Source of the DNA: an uncultured Methylococcaceae bacterium
GTDB taxonomy: Bacteria; Pseudomonadota; Gammaproteobacteria; Methylococcales; Methylomonadaceae
Length of the DNA: 5,337 bases
NCBI GenBank assembly: GCA_903873045.1
Contig: CAIQND010000322.1
Location: 1-5,337, forward strand
Reading direction: 5' to 3'
This document shows, one piece after another, positions 1 to 5,337 of this stretch. Positions within the stretch are counted from its first letter, which is position 1. Every line of letters begins with the position of its first letter. The notes under the pieces are model-generated. The model worked only from the letters and a program-made list of their open reading frames with translations. It had not been told where the DNA came from and searched no databases. The translations under genes and the position numbers were made by a program.

Positions 1-28
1 AACAACGTCCTATAACGAGGAGAAGATC

Positions 29-910
29 ATGGCTTTACGTCAATGTGCAATATACGGTAAAGGTGGAATTGGTAAGTCTACTACCACTCAAAATTTGGTT
101 TCTGCGTTGGCAGAATTAGGTAACAGTGTAATGATTGTCGGCTGCGATCCTAAAGCTGACTCCACCCGTTTAATACTTCATGCCAAAGCCCAAACCACCA
201 TTATGAGTTTGGCGGCTGAAGCCGGTAGTGTTGAAGATTTAGAACTTGAAGATGTATTGAAAGCCGGTTATCGCGGCATTAAATGCGTTGAATCAGGCGG
301 CCCTGAGCCAGGTGTTGGTTGTGCGGGTCGCGGTGTAATTACAGCGATTAACTTTCTGGAAGAAGAAGGTGCTTATGACGATGAACTTGACTTCGTTTTT
401 TATGATGTACTTGGGGATGTTGTGTGTGGTGGTTTTGCCATGCCAATCCGTGAAAACAAGGCGCAAGAAATTTACATCGTCTGCTCGGGTGAAATGATGG
501 CGATGTATGCCGCCAATAACATTGCCAAAGGTATTGTGAAATATGCCAACTCAGGCAGTGTGCGTTTGGCAGGTTTAATTTGTAACTCACGTGAAACTGC
601 ACGTGAAGATGAATTAATCTCGGCGTTGGCTGCAAAAATCGGCACTACCATGATTCACTTTGTGCCACGTGACAACGTTGTGCAACGTGCCGAAATTCGT
701 CGTATGACCGTTATCGAATATGAACCTGAACATAAACAAGCACAAGAATATCGTGATTTAGCGATAAAAATTCGTGATAACAAGAATTTTATCATTCCAA
801 CACCCATTACTATGGATGAACTGGAAGAATTAATGATGGAATTCGGCATTATCGACGATGTAGACGAATCAATTATTGGTGTATCAGCAGCCGCAGAAGC
901 AGTCGCTTAA
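29..910 (+). CDS. nifH: Nitrogenase iron protein NifH (dinitrogenase reductase)
   Basis: Homodimeric cytoplasmic ATPase that carries electrons one at a time from ferredoxin or flavodoxin to the MoFe protein; it also acts in FeMo-co synthesis and P-cluster maturation. The 293-residue product has the usual length. Visible motifs are the P-loop GKGGIGKS (residues 10-17), the switch I region GCDPKADS (38-45), the two [4Fe-4S] ligands Cys98 and Cys133 (Cys97 and Cys132 when the start Met is not counted), and switch II DVLGD (126-130). Arg101 in GCAGRGV is the residue that DraT ADP-ribosylates in organisms having DraT/DraG. The sequence is group I Mo-type, not VnfH/AnfH or a BchL/ChlL relative, judged from overall similarity and the nifDK genes downstream. 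Start: AGGAG at 18-22, 6 nt before ATG. First gene of the visible operon; its sigma-54 promoter would lie left of the window. A spacer of 180 bp with a palindromic element follows. Confidence 0.99.
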   Translation: MALRQCAIYGKGGIGKSTTTQNLVSALAELGNSVMIVGCDPKADSTRLILHAKAQTTIMSLAAEAGSVEDLELEDVLKAGYRGIKCVESGGPEPGVGCAGRGVITAINFLEEEGAYDDELDFVFYDVLGDVVCGGFAMPIRENKAQEIYIVCSGEMMAMYAANNIAKGIVKYANSGSVRLAGLICNSRETAREDELISALAAKIGTTMIHFVPRDNVVQRAEIRRMTVIEYEPEHKQAQEYRDLAIKIRDNKNFIIPTPITMDELEELMMEFGIIDDVDESIIGVSAAAEAVA

Positions 911-924
911 TACCGAACAACCAA

Positions 925-1029
925 CCGTAGAGACGCGATTTATCGCGTCTGACTGTAGATACGCGATGAATCTCGATCTCGATAAATCAAGACGCGATAA
1001 ATCAGACGCGATAAATCGCGTCTCTACGG
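925..1029. repeat. REP-like inverted pair in nifH-nifD spacer (agacgcga family)
   Basis: The outer arms 925-952 and 1002-1029 are perfect 28-bp inverted repeats. Each arm is itself a hairpin: an 8-bp stem agacgcga/tcgcgtct with a 4-nt loop (931-950 and 1004-1023). Directly outside the small hairpins sit GTAG (927-930) and, inverted, CTAC (1024-1027). This GTAG-plus-palindrome layout in two opposed copies matches REP elements arranged as a REPIN/BIME. A third, decayed copy in the left orientation starts with GTAG at 955 (about 955-979). Together with the arms the RNA could form either two short hairpins or one long 28-bp stem. The spacer also holds the nifD ribosome binding site; no ORF of note lies in it. 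The REP assignment is inference from layout; no RAYT transposase gene is present in the window. Confidence 0.85.
990..1017. repeat. Two tandem 14-bp copies of agacgcgataaatc
   Basis: Two identical head-to-tail copies of agacgcgataaatc occupy 990-1003 and 1004-1017; the second is the start of the right arm of the inverted pair. A partial match (gataaatca) also occurs at 981-989. This looks like local duplication by slippage or unequal exchange inside the palindromic element. It is too short, and has too few copies, to be a CRISPR array. Confidence 0.85.
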
Positions 1030-1090
1030 AATTTCCGTCCTAAAACCTTGCCTGTTGGGGGATTACCCACGGCATAAGTAGGAGATAATC

Positions 1091-2572
1091 ATGGCAGCTC
1101 TAACAAGAGAAGAGACAGAAGCACTGATTCAAGAAGTGCTGGAAGTCTATCCCGAACAAGCCAGGAAAGATCGCGCCAAGCATTTGGCGGTTAACGATCA
1201 ATCCGTAGAAAAATCAAACAAATGTATTACTTCAAATCGTAAATCCCAACCCGGCACCATGACCATTCGTGGTTGCGCTTACGCCGGTTCCAAGGGTGTG
1301 GTTTGGGGTCCGATTAAAGACATGATCCATATATCACATGGCCCGGTGGGCTGTGGCCAGTATTCCCGCGCAGGTCGTCGTAACTATTATGTCGGCACGA
1401 CCGGTATCAATACCTTTGGCACGATGAACTTTACTTCTGATTTTCAGGAGAAAGATATTGTTTTCGGCGGCGATAAAAAGCTTGCCAAAATCATGAATGA
1501 AATCGAGCAATTATTTCCGCTGAATAAAGGCATCAGCATTCAATCAGAATGCCCAATCGGTTTGATTGGCGACGATATTGAAGCGGTTGCCAAAAAAGCC
1601 AACAAAGAAATCGGCAAACCGGTTGTACCGGTTCGCTGCGAAGGTTTTCGCGGTGTCTCCCAATCATTGGGCCATCACATTGCCAATGATGCGATTCGGG
1701 ACTGGGTACTGGAAAACCGTGATGGTGACGAAAGCTTCCCCACCACACCTTATGATGTCGCTGTTATCGGTGACTACAACATTGGTGGCGATGCCTGGGC
1801 TTCACGTACTTTATTGGAAGAAATGGGTTTACGCGTCGTCGCACAGTGGTCTGGTGACGGCACCATTGCGGAAATGGAAAAAACCCCCAAGGTAAAACTG
1901 AATTTGATCCATTGCTATCGTTCAATGAACTATATTGCACGGCACATGGAAGAAAAATACAAAATCCCCTGGATTGAATACAATTTCTTTGGCCCGACCA
2001 AAATTGCTGAATCCTTACGTAAAATTGCCGCCTTGTTTGATGAAACCATTAAGGCTGGCGCTGAAAAAGTGATCGCCAAATATGAGTCTGAATACCAGGC
2101 GGTCATCGACAAATACAAACCACGCCTGCAAGGCAAGCGCGTTATGTTGTATGTCGGCGGCTTGCGTCCACGCCATGTCATCGGCGCTTATGAAGACTTG
2201 GGTATGGAAGTGGTGGGTACCGGTTATGAATTTGGTCACAACGATGATTATGACCGTACCATTAAAGAAATGGGCAATGCAACGCTGATTTATGATGACG
2301 TAACCGGTTACGAATTTGAAGAATTTGTTAAACGGGTAAAACCTGATTTGATCGGCTCCGGTATCAAAGAAAAGTACATTTTCCAAAAAATGGGTATTCC
2401 CTTCCGGCAAATGCACTCTTGGGATTATTCCGGCCCTTATCACGGTTATGACGGCTTTGCCATCTTTGCCCGCGATATGGACATGACATTGAACAACCCC
2501 TGCTGGAAACAAGTCAACGTACCTTGGAAAACAGCAGACAGCACTAAAGTAGCCGTTGCCGCAGGCGCGTAG
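1091..2572 (+). CDS. nifD: Nitrogenase MoFe protein alpha chain NifD
   Basis: Alpha subunit of the alpha2-beta2 MoFe protein; it carries the FeMo-cofactor where N2 is reduced and shares the P-cluster with NifK. The 493 residues match the family (about 490). P-cluster ligands Cys62, Cys88 and Cys154 and FeMo-co ligands Cys275 (in NLIHCYRS) and His442 (in MHSWDYSG) fall at the same numbers as in Azotobacter vinelandii. Active-site pocket residues are also present: Val70, Arg96, Gln191, His195, Tyr229, Ser278, Arg359, Glu380 and Phe381. A Mo-type rather than V- or Fe-only-type enzyme is inferred from overall similarity and from the absence of a delta-subunit gene (vnfG/anfG) between nifD and nifK. 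Start: AGGAG at 1080-1084, 6 nt before ATG; the protein begins with the usual short N-terminus leading to LIQEVLEVYPE. The gene is intact; shadow ORFs inside it on both strands are not real genes. Confidence 0.99.
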   Translation: MAALTREETEALIQEVLEVYPEQARKDRAKHLAVNDQSVEKSNKCITSNRKSQPGTMTIRGCAYAGSKGVVWGPIKDMIHISHGPVGCGQYSRAGRRNYYVGTTGINTFGTMNFTSDFQEKDIVFGGDKKLAKIMNEIEQLFPLNKGISIQSECPIGLIGDDIEAVAKKANKEIGKPVVPVRCEGFRGVSQSLGHHIANDAIRDWVLENRDGDESFPTTPYDVAVIGDYNIGGDAWASRTLLEEMGLRVVAQWSGDGTIAEMEKTPKVKLNLIHCYRSMNYIARHMEEKYKIPWIEYNFFGPTKIAESLRKIAALFDETIKAGAEKVIAKYESEYQAVIDKYKPRLQGKRVMLYVGGLRPRHVIGAYEDLGMEVVGTGYEFGHNDDYDRTIKEMGNATLIYDDVTGYEFEEFVKRVKPDLIGSGIKEKYIFQKMGIPFRQMHSWDYSGPYHGYDGFAIFARDMDMTLNNPCWKQVNVPWKTADSTKVAVAAGA

Positions 2573-2575
2573 TTT

Positions 2576-2648
2576 GTAGGGTGCGCATCGCGCACCTTTT
2601 GCAAGTCATGCGATGTACTTTGTAGAAGGTGCGCAATGCGCACCCTAC
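2576..2648. repeat. REP-like inverted pair in nifD-nifK spacer (ggtgcgc family)
   Basis: Arms 2576-2598 and 2626-2648 are 23-bp inverted repeats with a single C-A mismatch (2589 against 2635). Each arm contains a 7-bp stem ggtgcgc/gcgcacc around a 3-nt loop (2580-2596 and 2628-2644). The element begins with GTAG (2576-2579) and ends with CTAC (2645-2648), the same boundary as the pairs on either side of nifDK although the palindrome sequence is unrelated. It starts only 3 bp after the nifD stop codon, so the left hairpin would form immediately behind the terminating ribosome. The remaining spacer (2649-2694) shows only the nifK ribosome binding site. REP/REPIN identity is inference from layout. 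Confidence 0.85.
2580..2600 (+). terminator. Possible weak intrinsic terminator or attenuator after nifD
   Basis: A GC-rich 7-bp stem (ggtgcgc/gcgcacc, loop atc) is followed directly by four T residues (2597-2600). The T-run is shorter than in efficient intrinsic terminators, and nifK, whose product is needed 1:1 with NifD, lies downstream, so full termination is unlikely. At most it would cause partial termination or pausing, or protect the 3' end of nifD RNA. The hairpin is simultaneously the left unit of the REP-like pair, which may be its only meaning. Confidence 0.25.
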
Positions 2649-2694
2649 CTTCCTTCAATCGTCGTCCACAGCACGTGGCGCGTAGGAGCTTATC

Positions 2695-4266
2695 ATGAGT
2701 CAAGATGTAGATAATATTCAACCCAGTTATCCTTTATTCCGTAATGACGAATACAAGGAAAGCCTGGCCACTAAGCGTGAAGCTTATGAAGAGCGCCACC
2801 CCCAGGAAAAAATTGATGAAGTCTTTCAGTGGACAACCACCAAAGAATATCAAGAACTCAATTTTAATCGTGAAGCGTTAACCGTCAATCCGGCTAAAGC
2901 GTGTCAACCACTAGGCGCGGTTCTTTGTGCCTTGGGTTTTGAAAAAACCATGCCTTACGTGCATGGTTCACAAGGTTGTGTTGCTTATTTTCGTACCTAT
3001 TTTAACCGTCATTTTAAGGAGCCTGTCGCTTGCGTATCGGATTCCATGACCGAAGACGCTGCGGTTTTTGGCGGTCAAAAAAATATGATGGCAGGTTTGG
3101 AAAATGCCAAAGCCTTGTACAAACCGGAAATTATTGCTGTCTCAACCACTTGTATGGCTGAAGTTATCGGTGACGACTTAAATGCCTTTATTAATAACGC
3201 CAAAAAAGCGGGCCATATCGAACAGGAATTTCCAACGCCTTATGCCCACACCCCAAGCTTTGTCGGTAGTCATACCACCGGCTGGGATAACATGTTTGAA
3301 GGCATGATCAAGTATTTCACGCTGAATTTCATGGATGATAAAAAAGTCGGCTCAAACGGCAAGATCAATCTGGTTCCCGGCTTCGAAACGTATCTGGGCA
3401 ACTACCGCGTCATGCACCGCATGATGAAAGAAATGGGGGTTGATTACACCTTAATGAGTGATCCTTCTGAAGTGCTGGATACCCCGGCTGACGGTACTTT
3501 CCGTATGTATGCGGGCGGTACGACCCAAGCTGAAATAAAAGATGCACCCAATGCAATAGATACTTTGTTGCTGCAACCCTGGCAGTTGGACAAAACCAAA
3601 AAGTATGTCCAAAACATTTGGCATCAACCTGCTACGGCCATCAATATCCCCATGGGTCTGCAATGGACCGATGAATTCTTGATGAAAATCTCCGAACTGA
3701 CCGGCAAACCCATTCCTGCTTCTCTGGAACTTGAGCGTGGCCGCTTGGTTGACATGATGACTGACTCACATACCTGGATGCACGGCAAAAAGTTCTCCTT
3801 GTACGGTGATGCTGATTTTGTCATGGGCATGACCCAATTTCTGCTGGAAATGGGTGCTGAACCTGCCGATGTATTGTGCAACCATGCCAACAAACGTTGG
3901 GCGAAAGCGATGGATAAAATGCTGAAAGACTCCCCTTATGGACAAAATACAGTCGTCCATACCGGTAAGGATTTATGGCATTTCCGCTCCCTGGTATTCA
4001 CCAACAAACCGGACTTCATGATCGGCAATTCTTATGGCAAGTTCATTCAACGTGATACTTTCTATAAAGGCGAAGAATTTGAAGTGCCGTTGATACGCAT
4101 TGGTTTTCCTATCTTTGACCGGCATCATTTGCACAGAATGACCACACTGGGTTATGAAGGCGCCATTTATATGCTGACCACCCTGGTTAATGCCGTACTG
4201 GAGCAGTTGGACAAAGAAACCAAAGGCATGGGTACAACCGACTATAACTACGATTTGATTCGTTAA
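2695..4266 (+). CDS. nifK: Nitrogenase MoFe protein beta chain NifK
   Basis: Beta subunit of the MoFe protein, which pairs with NifD and holds half of the P-cluster ligands; electrons from NifH pass through this P-cluster to FeMo-co. The protein is 523 residues, the same length as the Azotobacter chain as I recall it. P-cluster ligands Cys70, Cys95 and Cys153 and the redox-switching Ser188 are all in place; Tyr98 near the P-cluster is also present. The N-terminal extension of roughly 50 residues (YPLFRNDEYKESLATKRE and what follows) that wraps the alpha subunit in group I enzymes is present, and the chain ends with the typical TTDYNYDLIR. Start: AGGAG at 2684-2688, 6 nt before ATG. The gene is intact. 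It is separated from nifD by 122 bp and from nifT by 115 bp, each spacer with a palindromic element. Confidence 0.99.
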   Translation: MSQDVDNIQPSYPLFRNDEYKESLATKREAYEERHPQEKIDEVFQWTTTKEYQELNFNREALTVNPAKACQPLGAVLCALGFEKTMPYVHGSQGCVAYFRTYFNRHFKEPVACVSDSMTEDAAVFGGQKNMMAGLENAKALYKPEIIAVSTTCMAEVIGDDLNAFINNAKKAGHIEQEFPTPYAHTPSFVGSHTTGWDNMFEGMIKYFTLNFMDDKKVGSNGKINLVPGFETYLGNYRVMHRMMKEMGVDYTLMSDPSEVLDTPADGTFRMYAGGTTQAEIKDAPNAIDTLLLQPWQLDKTKKYVQNIWHQPATAINIPMGLQWTDEFLMKISELTGKPIPASLELERGRLVDMMTDSHTWMHGKKFSLYGDADFVMGMTQFLLEMGAEPADVLCNHANKRWAKAMDKMLKDSPYGQNTVVHTGKDLWHFRSLVFTNKPDFMIGNSYGKFIQRDTFYKGEEFEVPLIRIGFPIFDRHHLHRMTTLGYEGAIYMLTTLVNAVLEQLDKETKGMGTTDYNYDLIR

Positions 4267-4273
4267 GTTAATT

Positions 4274-4354
4274 GTAGGTCGGGTTAGCGGTTAGCGTAAC
4301 CCGACAATTCATGCATTAAATGTCGGGTTACGCTATCGCTAACCCGGTATCTAC
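4274..4354. repeat. REP-like inverted pair in nifK-nifT spacer (tcgggtta family)
   Basis: The arms 4280-4306 and 4321-4346 are inverted repeats, differing by one indel and one substitution near the centre of the arm. The left unit is GTAG (4274-4277) followed by a perfect 9-bp stem gtcgggtta/taacccgac (4278-4286 with 4297-4305) around a 10-nt loop. The right unit has a 7-bp stem cgggtta/taacccg (4324-4330 with 4340-4346) and ends at CTAC (4351-4354). Similar tcgggtta...taacccga palindromes are, from general knowledge, dispersed in many beta- and gammaproteobacterial genomes. The rest of the spacer holds only the nifT ribosome binding site. There is no T-run after either stem, so it is not a clear terminator. 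Confidence 0.85.
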
Positions 4355-4371
4355 TATCCAATGCGCATAAC

Positions 4372-4375
4372 GGAG
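4372..4375 (+). promoter_or_regulatory. Ribosome binding site that fixes the nifT start
   Basis: GGAG lies 6 nt before the ATG at 4382. An in-frame ATG seven codons upstream (4361) would put this site inside the coding region and leaves no good Shine-Dalgarno of its own. NifT proteins typically begin MPSVM, which is what the 4382 start gives. Confidence 0.85.
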
Positions 4376-4381
4376 ACCTCA

Positions 4382-4606
4382 ATGCCTAGTGTCATGTTGA
4401 AAAAAAATACCGAAGGCAAATTGATCTTCTACGTACCCAAAAAAGATTTGGAAGAAGTGGCGGAATCCGTTGAATTCGACAGCCCCGAAAAATGGGGGGG
4501 TGAAGTTTTACTCAGTGATGGTTCAAAATATTACTTTGAACCCATCAATGCACAGCCCGACTTCCCCGTTACCTTACGCGCAAAACGCATAGATTCAGGA
4601 GAATAA
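4382..4606 (+). CDS. nifT: NifT (FixU family) small nif protein
   Basis: Small conserved protein found next to nifHDK or nifB in many diazotrophs; its biochemical role is unresolved, and mutants in studied species are reported to have little phenotype. The 74-residue product starts MPSVMLKK and contains the family hallmarks FYVPKKDLEE, DSPEKWGGEV, DGSKYYFEP and a C-terminal LRAKR. No signal peptide, membrane segment or cysteine cluster is visible. The start at 4382 is chosen over an in-frame ATG at 4361 from family similarity and ribosome-site spacing. A run of seven G (4494-4500) encodes part of the conserved WGGE motif; the frame is intact. The stop codon is only 2 bp from the ferredoxin start, so these genes are almost certainly co-transcribed and probably translationally coupled. 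Confidence 0.95.
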   Translation: MPSVMLKKNTEGKLIFYVPKKDLEEVAESVEFDSPEKWGGEVLLSDGSKYYFEPINAQPDFPVTLRAKRIDSGE

Positions 4607-4608
4607 TC

Positions 4609-4809
4609 ATGGCCTTATATATTGTTGAAGCAGATTGTATTTCATGTGGTGACTGCCTGCCCGTGTGTCCGACCGACTCCATCACCGAAGGCGCTATCGT
4701 CTTTAAAATTGATAAAAAATCGTGTACCGAATGCGAAGGGGATTTTGACATACCTCAATGCGTCAAAGTATGCCCGATTGATAATTGCATACTGCCACTT
4801 GAGGCATAA
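4609..4809 (+). CDS. 2[4Fe-4S] ferredoxin, Alvin/FdxN-like
   Basis: A 66-residue cytoplasmic electron carrier. The first cluster motif is Cys10-x2-Cys13-x2-Cys16-x3-Cys20-Pro. The second is Cys39-x2-Cys42-x8-Cys51-x3-Cys55-Pro, with the eight-residue insertion between the second and third ligands that marks the Allochromatium vinosum (Alvin) type and FdxN-type ferredoxins. One further cysteine, Cys60, is not part of either motif; Alvin-type proteins often have a free cysteine near here. The chain ends soon after the second motif, so the C-terminal helix of Alvin ferredoxin is absent. Alvin-type ferredoxins have unusually negative cluster potentials, suiting donation to NifH, while Azotobacter FdxN is linked to cofactor biosynthesis; the sequence does not decide between these. 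Start: AGGAG at 4597-4601, 7 nt before ATG, overlapping the end of nifT. No gene symbol is given because fdxN orthology is not certain. Confidence 0.95.
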   Translation: MALYIVEADCISCGDCLPVCPTDSITEGAIVFKIDKKSCTECEGDFDIPQCVKVCPIDNCILPLEA

Positions 4810-4813
4810 TCCC

Positions 4814-5337
4814 ATGAGCAGCCAGGACATATTATCAAGAGATCTGGCTTTACGTATCGGGTTGGCCGCTCGTGCCTTACCCGATACCGATGCCAAACGT
4901 CTGTTTACCGTGCTGACCGACTGCGTCAGCTTGCCCATAACAGAAGATAAAATTGGCAGTATCAACCTGAAAACCCTCAAGGCGGCTCAGGCCGGGGAAT
5001 TTTCAAACATTGATGACGCTTTGCTGAAAAAGGCTTTGCACATTCTTAAACACAGTATCGAGACCGGTGACACACAAAAGCCGGATATTGATAACTATGT
5101 AGAAGGCGATATGCCGGGGTCTGTTCGTATTGCCTGTGCCAGTAATGATGCCATCAATGTCGATGGTCATTTTGGCTCCTGTAGTCAATTTTTAATCTAC
5201 CAGGTTTCTGCTGAAGAAACCCGTTTAATCGACATCCGTTCCACGCACAGTTTGGACGGTCTGGATAGGGAAGATAAAAACAAGTACCGGGCCGAGCTGA
5301 TTCAGGATTGCCAGGTCATTTATATGGCCTCAGTCGG
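4814..5337 (+). CDS. nifY: NifY/NafY-family FeMo-co-binding protein, 3' end missing
   Basis: This open frame starts at ATG 4814 and runs past the right edge without a stop (174 complete codons seen); family members are around 230-245 residues, so perhaps 60 are missing. Residues about 5-95 form a helix-rich N-terminal region (LALRIGLAARALPDTDAKRL) resembling the NafY/NifY domain associated with apo-dinitrogenase. Residues about 103 onward are the NifX/NifB-type FeMo-co-binding fold, beginning VRIACASND and carrying DGHFGSC (117-123). His119 in that motif corresponds to the histidine shown to matter for FeMo-co binding in Azotobacter NafY (His121 there). The two-domain layout separates it from NifX, which lacks the N-terminal domain. 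NifY and NafY are paralogues and cannot be separated here; the symbol rests on the position downstream of nifT. The ribosome site is weaker than for the upstream genes: TGAGG at 4800-4804, inside the ferredoxin's last codons, 9 nt before ATG. It starts 4 bp after the ferredoxin stop. Confidence 0.9.
   Translation, partial: MSSQDILSRDLALRIGLAARALPDTDAKRLFTVLTDCVSLPITEDKIGSINLKTLKAAQAGEFSNIDDALLKKALHILKHSIETGDTQKPDIDNYVEGDMPGSVRIACASNDAINVDGHFGSCSQFLIYQVSAEETRLIDIRSTHSLDGLDREDKNKYRAELIQDCQVIYMASV

Noticed and set aside
1..28. nif promoter or NifA upstream activator site before nifH
   Set aside because: Only 28 bp are visible, and they contain just the ribosome binding site; the promoter must lie outside the window.
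925..1029. CRISPR-like repeat array
   Set aside because: The repeats are short nested palindromes and one 14-bp tandem duplication with no regular unique spacers and no cas genes nearby.
1566..1895. 109-codon + strand frame overlapping nifD
   Set aside because: An alternative frame of conserved nifD sequence with low-complexity, implausible protein content.
2015..2512. 165-codon open frame on the minus strand inside nifD
   Set aside because: It is antisense to a fully conserved nifD, has no recognisable protein similarity or ribosome-site context, and is best explained as a shadow of codon bias.
4282..4295. GG-N10-GC match resembling a sigma-54 promoter before nifT
   Set aside because: It lies inside the REP-like palindrome, fits only the four invariant bases, and lacks the TGGCAC and TTGC context. 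Chance is the better explanation.
4361..4381. Upstream in-frame ATG giving a 7-residue longer NifT
   Set aside because: The extension (MRITETS) is not NifT-like, would place the good GGAG site inside the gene, and has no ribosome site of its own.
4494..4500. Run of seven G in nifT as a frameshift or programmed slippage site
   Set aside because: The frame is intact, the run encodes the conserved WGGE motif, and no alternative-frame product of interest follows.
4642..4980. 112-codon minus-strand frame across the ferredoxin and nifY start
   Set aside because: It is antisense to two well-supported genes, and its product resembles no family I recognise.

Overview
This window holds the 5' part of a molybdenum-nitrogenase operon, all on the + strand: nifH (29-910), nifD (1091-2572), nifK (2695-4266), nifT (4382-4606), a small 2[4Fe-4S] ferredoxin (4609-4809), and a nifY/nafY-family gene (from 4814) cut off by the window's right edge. 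The proteins closely resemble group I Mo-nitrogenase. NifD and NifK keep the Azotobacter residue numbering at every metal ligand I checked. Protein similarity, moderate GC and gene order suggest a gammaproteobacterial diazotroph. A methanotroph of the Methylococcales or a sulfur oxidiser is my best guess, but the window cannot settle the genus.

Layout: only 28 bp lie upstream of nifH. They contain its ribosome binding site but not the promoter. The three structural genes are separated by long spacers (180 bp nifH-nifD, 122 bp nifD-nifK, 115 bp nifK-nifT). Each of these spacers carries an inverted pair of short palindromes bounded by GTAG at the left and CTAC at the right, the hallmark of REP/REPIN (BIME-like) elements. 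The three pairs belong to three different sequence families. From nifT onward the genes are tightly packed (2 bp and 4 bp gaps) with no repeats.

Together: NifH (Fe protein) passes electrons to the NifDK tetramer (MoFe protein). The Alvin-type ferredoxin is a plausible low-potential electron source for NifH or for cofactor assembly. The NifY/NafY-type protein is expected to bind FeMo-co and/or apo-NifDK during maturation. NifT is a conserved small nif protein of unresolved role.

The genes themselves are a well-known system. The least ordinary signal is non-coding: three unrelated REP-like inverted pairs in three consecutive spacers of one operon. They may be only tolerated insertions, or they may shape transcript stability and stoichiometry. 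I saw no CRISPR array, tRNA, rRNA or transposase gene.
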